In this document: one piece after another, positions 59,563-64,000 of the stretch | Layout of the letters: each line of letters begins with the position of its first letter | Numbering within the stretch: the first letter of the stretch is position 1 | Assembly (NCBI RefSeq): GCF_965363235.1 | Contig: NC_134841.1 | Location: 35,245,440-35,309,439, forward strand | Reading direction: 5' to 3' | Source: Mytilus galloprovincialis | Taxonomy: Eukaryota > Mollusca > Bivalvia > Mytilida > Mytilidae | DNA length: 64,000 nucleotides | The notes under the pieces: model-generated | Database searches by the model: none | What the model was told of the DNA's origin: nothing | The model's input: the letters and a program-made list of their open reading frames with translations, nothing else | Program-made: the position numbers and the translations under genes

Positions 59563-61297
59563 GTAAAGTCACATTTCTCTTATCATTTTTATGTAATATT
59601 AATATAGATTGCATTCAAGTTAAAATCGTCTTATTTATTATATCTTAAAATTTCGATAAGCAAAAATAAATAGAGTGGTGTCACATTGTATTATAACGAA
59701 TTATTATAGTACTTGTAGATTATTTGAAGTTTCTATGCAAAATATAGGACAATTGATAGATATTGTTTAAAATATGCAGATTTATTTTTTATTTCTAGTT
59801 GAAATATTGAAAGTATATAAAATTATGTGTAAATATAGAAAATGTATAATTTATAGAAAATATTAGAAAATAAAAAAAAAAAAAAAACAAACAAACAGAC
59901 AACAAATAGTCCTACAACTGATAAATAATCATAAATGGTCATTAACTATTAACGCACAACAAATGTCAGTATTGATGTTTTTAATTAATAGTTTGATTGT
60001 TTTGTCCGTGTAAGAAGTCTTGTCCAAGTACATTGTGGTATAAAAAATGGGTAGCCTTCACATATCTGTGGTATTGCTTCGTCATGATTTACAGACTTGG
60101 ATATCGTTTTTAAAACATCAAATATTTTTTAATCATTCTCCAATGCTGTTTTTTTTTATATAAAAGAAAAACAATTATTTATAGATCTTATATCAAAAAA
60201 CAGGAAGGAACCAATACTCTCTGAACGTTACTCTGTCTCTTTTATAGATGTTACACAATTACACAGTAGTTGATATGCATTATTTTTATAAGAAAATGAA
60301 TATTTTTTTTCATTCAATTTGTCCGTTAATGAGCAAAACATAATTTTCCCCGAATTTTCGTTTTTAACGTATTCAATGAGATATTCAATAAGTGAATCTA
60401 AAAGCGTATATATTCATGACTGTACTATATATAGTATTAATACACTGACTGATTACAAAAATATAACCAATTTTTGTTCATCAAATTTCATAAGAATATA
60501 ATGTTTTATGCGTGAACAATTGGAAAGAATAATAGGAATTACTGCTAAGATAATTTAAAATAGAACAACATCATCAAACACTGAAGTTCAATTTCGAGAT
60601 ATTCATGATATTGGTGTTCTTCACTTTGTAAGTTAATGCAAGTCTACAACAATGAACGGAAGTGACCAATAATTACAGGAAGGTCAAGTTCCTTATGTCA
60701 TCGAATACATAAATGAATTTCAATTAAAAAAATAATAAAACTTTAAAATTTAGTTACACATAACGTTTATGTGTGAAAGAGTGAAGGGAAAATAGGAATT
60801 GTCAAATAGTTAGATAATTCTAAACAAAACCAAATAGGGATATTAGTTGGATGCAAATAAAACAATCTTATTAAATACTTTAGCTCAAATTGGAATAATC
60901 AAATTGCATATTTGTGTTCTTCACCCTGTAATTTACAACACTGAAGAACGGAAGAGACCAATAATTACAGGAAGGTCAAGTTCCTTATGTCATTGCACCA
61001 ACATTTGACTTTCAATTACAGAAAAATAAAAAAATCTTTCAATTTAGTTTCACAAAAATTAACTTTATTATGGAAATATCTTTCAAATCATTTTCAGAGG
61101 AATCTGACCCCGAGGATTCCCGAAAGAGATCTTCCGATGATAACTGCAGTGATCCAAATCATAAGAAAAAGAAAGCCCGAACGACATTTACCGGGAGACA
61201 AATTTTTGAACTTGAAAAACAATTTGAACAGAAGAAGTATTTGTCTTCAGCAGAGAGAGCAGAAATGGCCACAATGTTGAATGTAACAGAAACACAG
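59268..61297 (+). CDS. NK-class homeobox transcription factor, 5' two coding exons (3' part beyond window)
   Basis: Exon 59268-59562 (98 codons plus one base) joins exon 61098-61297 in matching phase to give 165 residues. An eh1/TN-like motif, HFISDILGI, lies at about 46-54; such motifs recruit Groucho corepressors in NK proteins. An acidic stretch (ESDPEDS) precedes homeodomain residues 1-44 at 122-165: [20 protein letters not shown], then [15 protein letters not shown] and ending NVTETQ. The homeodomain is cut by an intron between Q44 and V45, a frequent site in this class. From memory it is closest to the NK7 (NK7.1) type, but the recognition helix is outside the window. The following intron is at least 2.7 kb. 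Confidence 0.88.
60499..61056 (+). repeat. Tandem duplication in homeobox intron 1
   Basis: Units at about 60,499-60,757 and 60,758-61,056 share AATAGGAATT, TGTTCTTCAC, ACCAATAATTACAGGAAGGT and CAAGTTCCTTATGTCAT. The second unit ends about 40 bp before the homeobox exon. Confidence 0.88.
61098..61297 (+). CDS. Homeobox gene coding exon 2 (homeodomain residues 1-44)
   Basis: Acceptor TTTTCAG at 61091-61097, donor GTACTT at 61298. The split codon G|AG restores Glu across the junction. Conserved homeodomain residues R5, F8, L16, F20, Y25, L26 and R31 are present. The exon ends exactly after Q44. The ATG at 61070 lies in the intron. Confidence 0.9.
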
Positions 61298-64000
61298 GTA
61301 CTTAAACAGATAGTAAAACTGTTCTTGTAATGGCTGTGCATGTCTTCTCCTGTATTCTCTCCTGAAAATTTTGATACTTCTTTTTTAGAGTGTCTAAAAA
61401 GGTCACCAGAGAGGTCATACAGAGGCTTTAGTTCATTGTCTTCAAGAAAGAGTCCAACTTAAAGTATACCTGCTTTTGTTTTCACTTTTCTCTGTAGAAT
61501 GTTTTCATATGTCAATACCTCTCTTTGCTGACTTTGAAACTTGAAAAACTTTTTAGATTAATTGTCACATTAGTATTAAAAGTTAACCGACACTTACAGT
61601 ACGGGTTGTAAAAAATGGGGGATGAAAGACGATAAAGACAAATAGAAGTAAACAAAATTTAATCTAAAAATTAAAGATTTAGAAAAATTTTAAATTTAAA
61701 AAACGTCGGTGAACTGTAATTTTGAGATGAAGAACAGCAATAAAAGCGCTACATGTCCTTGTTTTTGGTGTGTTTTTGCTGTGTATGTACTGGTTGTGTG
61801 TCATGAATGGATCCTACTTTAATTTAGGTTATTTTCAAAAAAAATCAAACTATTAAAGAGCAACAAATCACAAAAAATACCAGCATGTATTCTCTTAAAC
61901 TATGTACTTTTTAGATCTCAGCATTACTTGTAAAGAATCATTCTTACATAAGGCACTTTATGAAGATTTTAATGTATTTAGTTTTTCGTATATAAAAATC
62001 AGAAATAGCAAAATGGCTATTGACCTTGTAATATCTTTATTTAAATTGGAAATCGGTGATATGTAGATTTGGACGTTGTTCTACACTTATAACTTTTAAA
62101 GTTTTCTTTTGTTAGGAATTTAAATATTGGAATAAGTTTGTCAGGGATAAATTTATAGTTTTTTTACAACAATTCTTGTAAAATAAATACAACTTTAAAA
62201 CTATGAAAAAGATCAAAACTCGTTATCTTAGAAGGAAGAAAATTTGAATTGTCACTTCTCATTTGTGAACATTTTGTTTTAATACAGTCATACGGAAAAG
62301 AACATGGGAAATTCGAAATTTTCTGAGTTACCGTTCCTTTCCATATATATTTGAAGAAAATGGTAATCGTCATTCATTTGTAAATTTATTTATTTATTTG
62401 TACAGTACTTTGATCAAATATTTTACGTTATTGAATATTTTAAAAGAATCTATTAATAAAAATGTAACATTTCATATTTGATTCGAATTTATTTTTGATG
62501 ATGGTGTTGATGGTGATAATTACAATAGAGTGATATTGATATACAGTAAGGATTAACAAAGTTAAATATTATAAATGTAGAACCTTAACGATCATCTAAT
62601 AAAATGTAAGAGTATATATAATGTATAATTCGTTACTATAACATTCGACGTCTATTGTCTCAGACCTCAGATATTCAAAAATAGAAATAAATATCTGCAA
62701 AAACGTGTTATCAATTGGGATTTACTTTATTTATGAATACTGAATTTAAAAAAAAAATAAATTCATGATATATAGAAATATTGTGAAACTTCCAATATTA
62801 ATTATTATTCTGAACTTGCGCGTTCGGTATAAAAGTTCGTTTTGCAATCGTCCATTTATCGCCGATCTGACGATAAAAGGTTTAAATCATTAGCCTCGGT
62901 TTTATTTTATTTCTCGATTAAAATCAATGAAGTGACGAGTAGGCTGTATTTACATTTTGGGCGTTTGAAATTTGCTTTTTAAGACCACCGGGAAACATTC
63001 ATTAACTTTCAATTGGTAATAGCATGCAAAAGCAGTCATGTGTGAAAATGTGATGCAAGATAAATTCATCCATTAAAGTGAGAAAGTGAACCGATAGAAA
63101 GGTTATCGCACTTTTCCAAATTAGGTATTCAAGATGGTTCTTGGCTACATATATAATTGTACTCTTTTTAAAATTTGTACCACTTTAAAACGAAACTCAG
63201 AATCTACGAAGAAGCCCTTTCGTTATAATATTTAGAAACAAAAACTTTTATATTACAGTATCCAAGTGTGCGTGGCGACCGTGTCATATTCTGCTTAATT
63301 TATATAACCATGGCCATGAAAGTTCGTTGCGTTTTTTTCACAGGCAAATAATTCAAAATCTTGAGAAATATCTATTTTCACCTATTCAAAATCGGTTTAA
63401 ATATTTTTCTACACTTGATCATCTTAAGCAGATTTATTTAGATAAGGAGATGCTGTATTTTTTGTGTCTTTTGTACAGTATCCCTCTCTGCGTATGGACA
63501 TCACTAAAATTGTAACTACAAATATTCAACCTGTAATATTTTTTTTGAGAAATTAAATTCACACGATCACCATAATAGCTTCAGGTCCAGAACGTAAATA
63601 TCTGATCAAATATGCATGTTTTTCAAAGCCACAGTATGTTTTAATATAAAAACACTGCTCATATTAAGTCATATCTCAAATTTTAAGATCATTTAAGACA
63701 TTTCTTAGACACGATACGTGAACGTCATTGTCTAAAGTTAAGCTTGACACGTGCAAACTAACAATTATTAGAAAAACGATTAGGAGAAAAGTATCTATAA
63801 TGGAAATCATTAGAGCGATGGTGTTTTTTTAAACCATAATTCTTCACGCAAGAATCAATTTAGATATTATAACATTTGTCAATGTTTTAATTTAGCTAAC
63901 GACAGGTGTAAGTTTTTGTTTCATCTGAACAATTTTTAACTAATTTAAATTTCATTTAAGTAGGATGTTTCCGGAAAAGGGCACACTTTTACGTAAAGTG
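61298..64000 (+). other. Start of homeobox intron 2
   Basis: No exon coding the third helix (WFQNRR) is found to the window end. AT-rich, with no repeat family recognised. Confidence 0.65.

Noticed and set aside
61070..61097. ATG at 61070 as homeobox start codon
   Set aside because: It lies within the intron before acceptor TTTTCAG, and exon 1 joins in perfect phase at 61098.

Overview
The window is AT-rich eukaryotic DNA with GT-AG introns, long introns, AT microsatellites and many dispersed repeats. The repeat families and the secreted ShK/chitin-binding gene suggest a bivalve mollusc, probably a mussel (Mytilus type). This is inference: no rRNA or mitochondrial marker is present. Gene models were built by hand from splice sites, reading phase and domains.

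Three genes are supported. (1) A 26-exon gene on the minus strand, 32013 down to 7409, encodes a predicted secreted protein of about 868 residues. Its order is signal peptide, two ShK domains, linker, two ShK domains, a long Thr/Pro-rich mucin-like region, a fifth ShK, a CBM14 (peritrophin-A) chitin-binding domain, a sixth ShK and a short acidic tail. Every intron is phase 1, and the joined exons sum to 2607 nt, an exact multiple of three. (2) On the plus strand at 1-4655 (perhaps to 5858) lies a partial, inverted copy of the middle of that gene. It keeps the same exon order and phase, and its introns are still visibly alike. The two genes converge tail to tail. (3) At 59268-61297 on the plus strand are the first two coding exons of an NK-class homeobox gene. 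They carry an eh1/TN-like repression motif and homeodomain residues 1-44; the intron falls between Q44 and V45, and the rest of the homeodomain lies beyond the window.

Layout: 1-5.9 kb, inverted ShK paralog with repeat-filled introns; 5.9-7.3 kb, convergent intergenic repeats; 7.3-32.2 kb, the large ShK/TP/CBM14 gene with repeats and a tRNA-derived SINE in its introns; 32.2-59.2 kb, a 27 kb stretch with no convincing gene, holding nested repeats, several inverted-repeat elements and a few complex repeat-free stretches that could be regulatory; 59.2-64 kb, the homeobox gene, with a tandem duplication inside intron 1.

The large protein would be secreted, O-glycosylated on its Thr-rich exons and able to bind chitin through CBM14, which fits an extracellular matrix, shell, byssus or mucus component. 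That role is inferred from domains only. The most unusual feature is the modular architecture: ShK exons occur as alternating types in three pairs, one pair split by the chitin-binding exon, with in-frame micro-exons of 24-60 nt between them.
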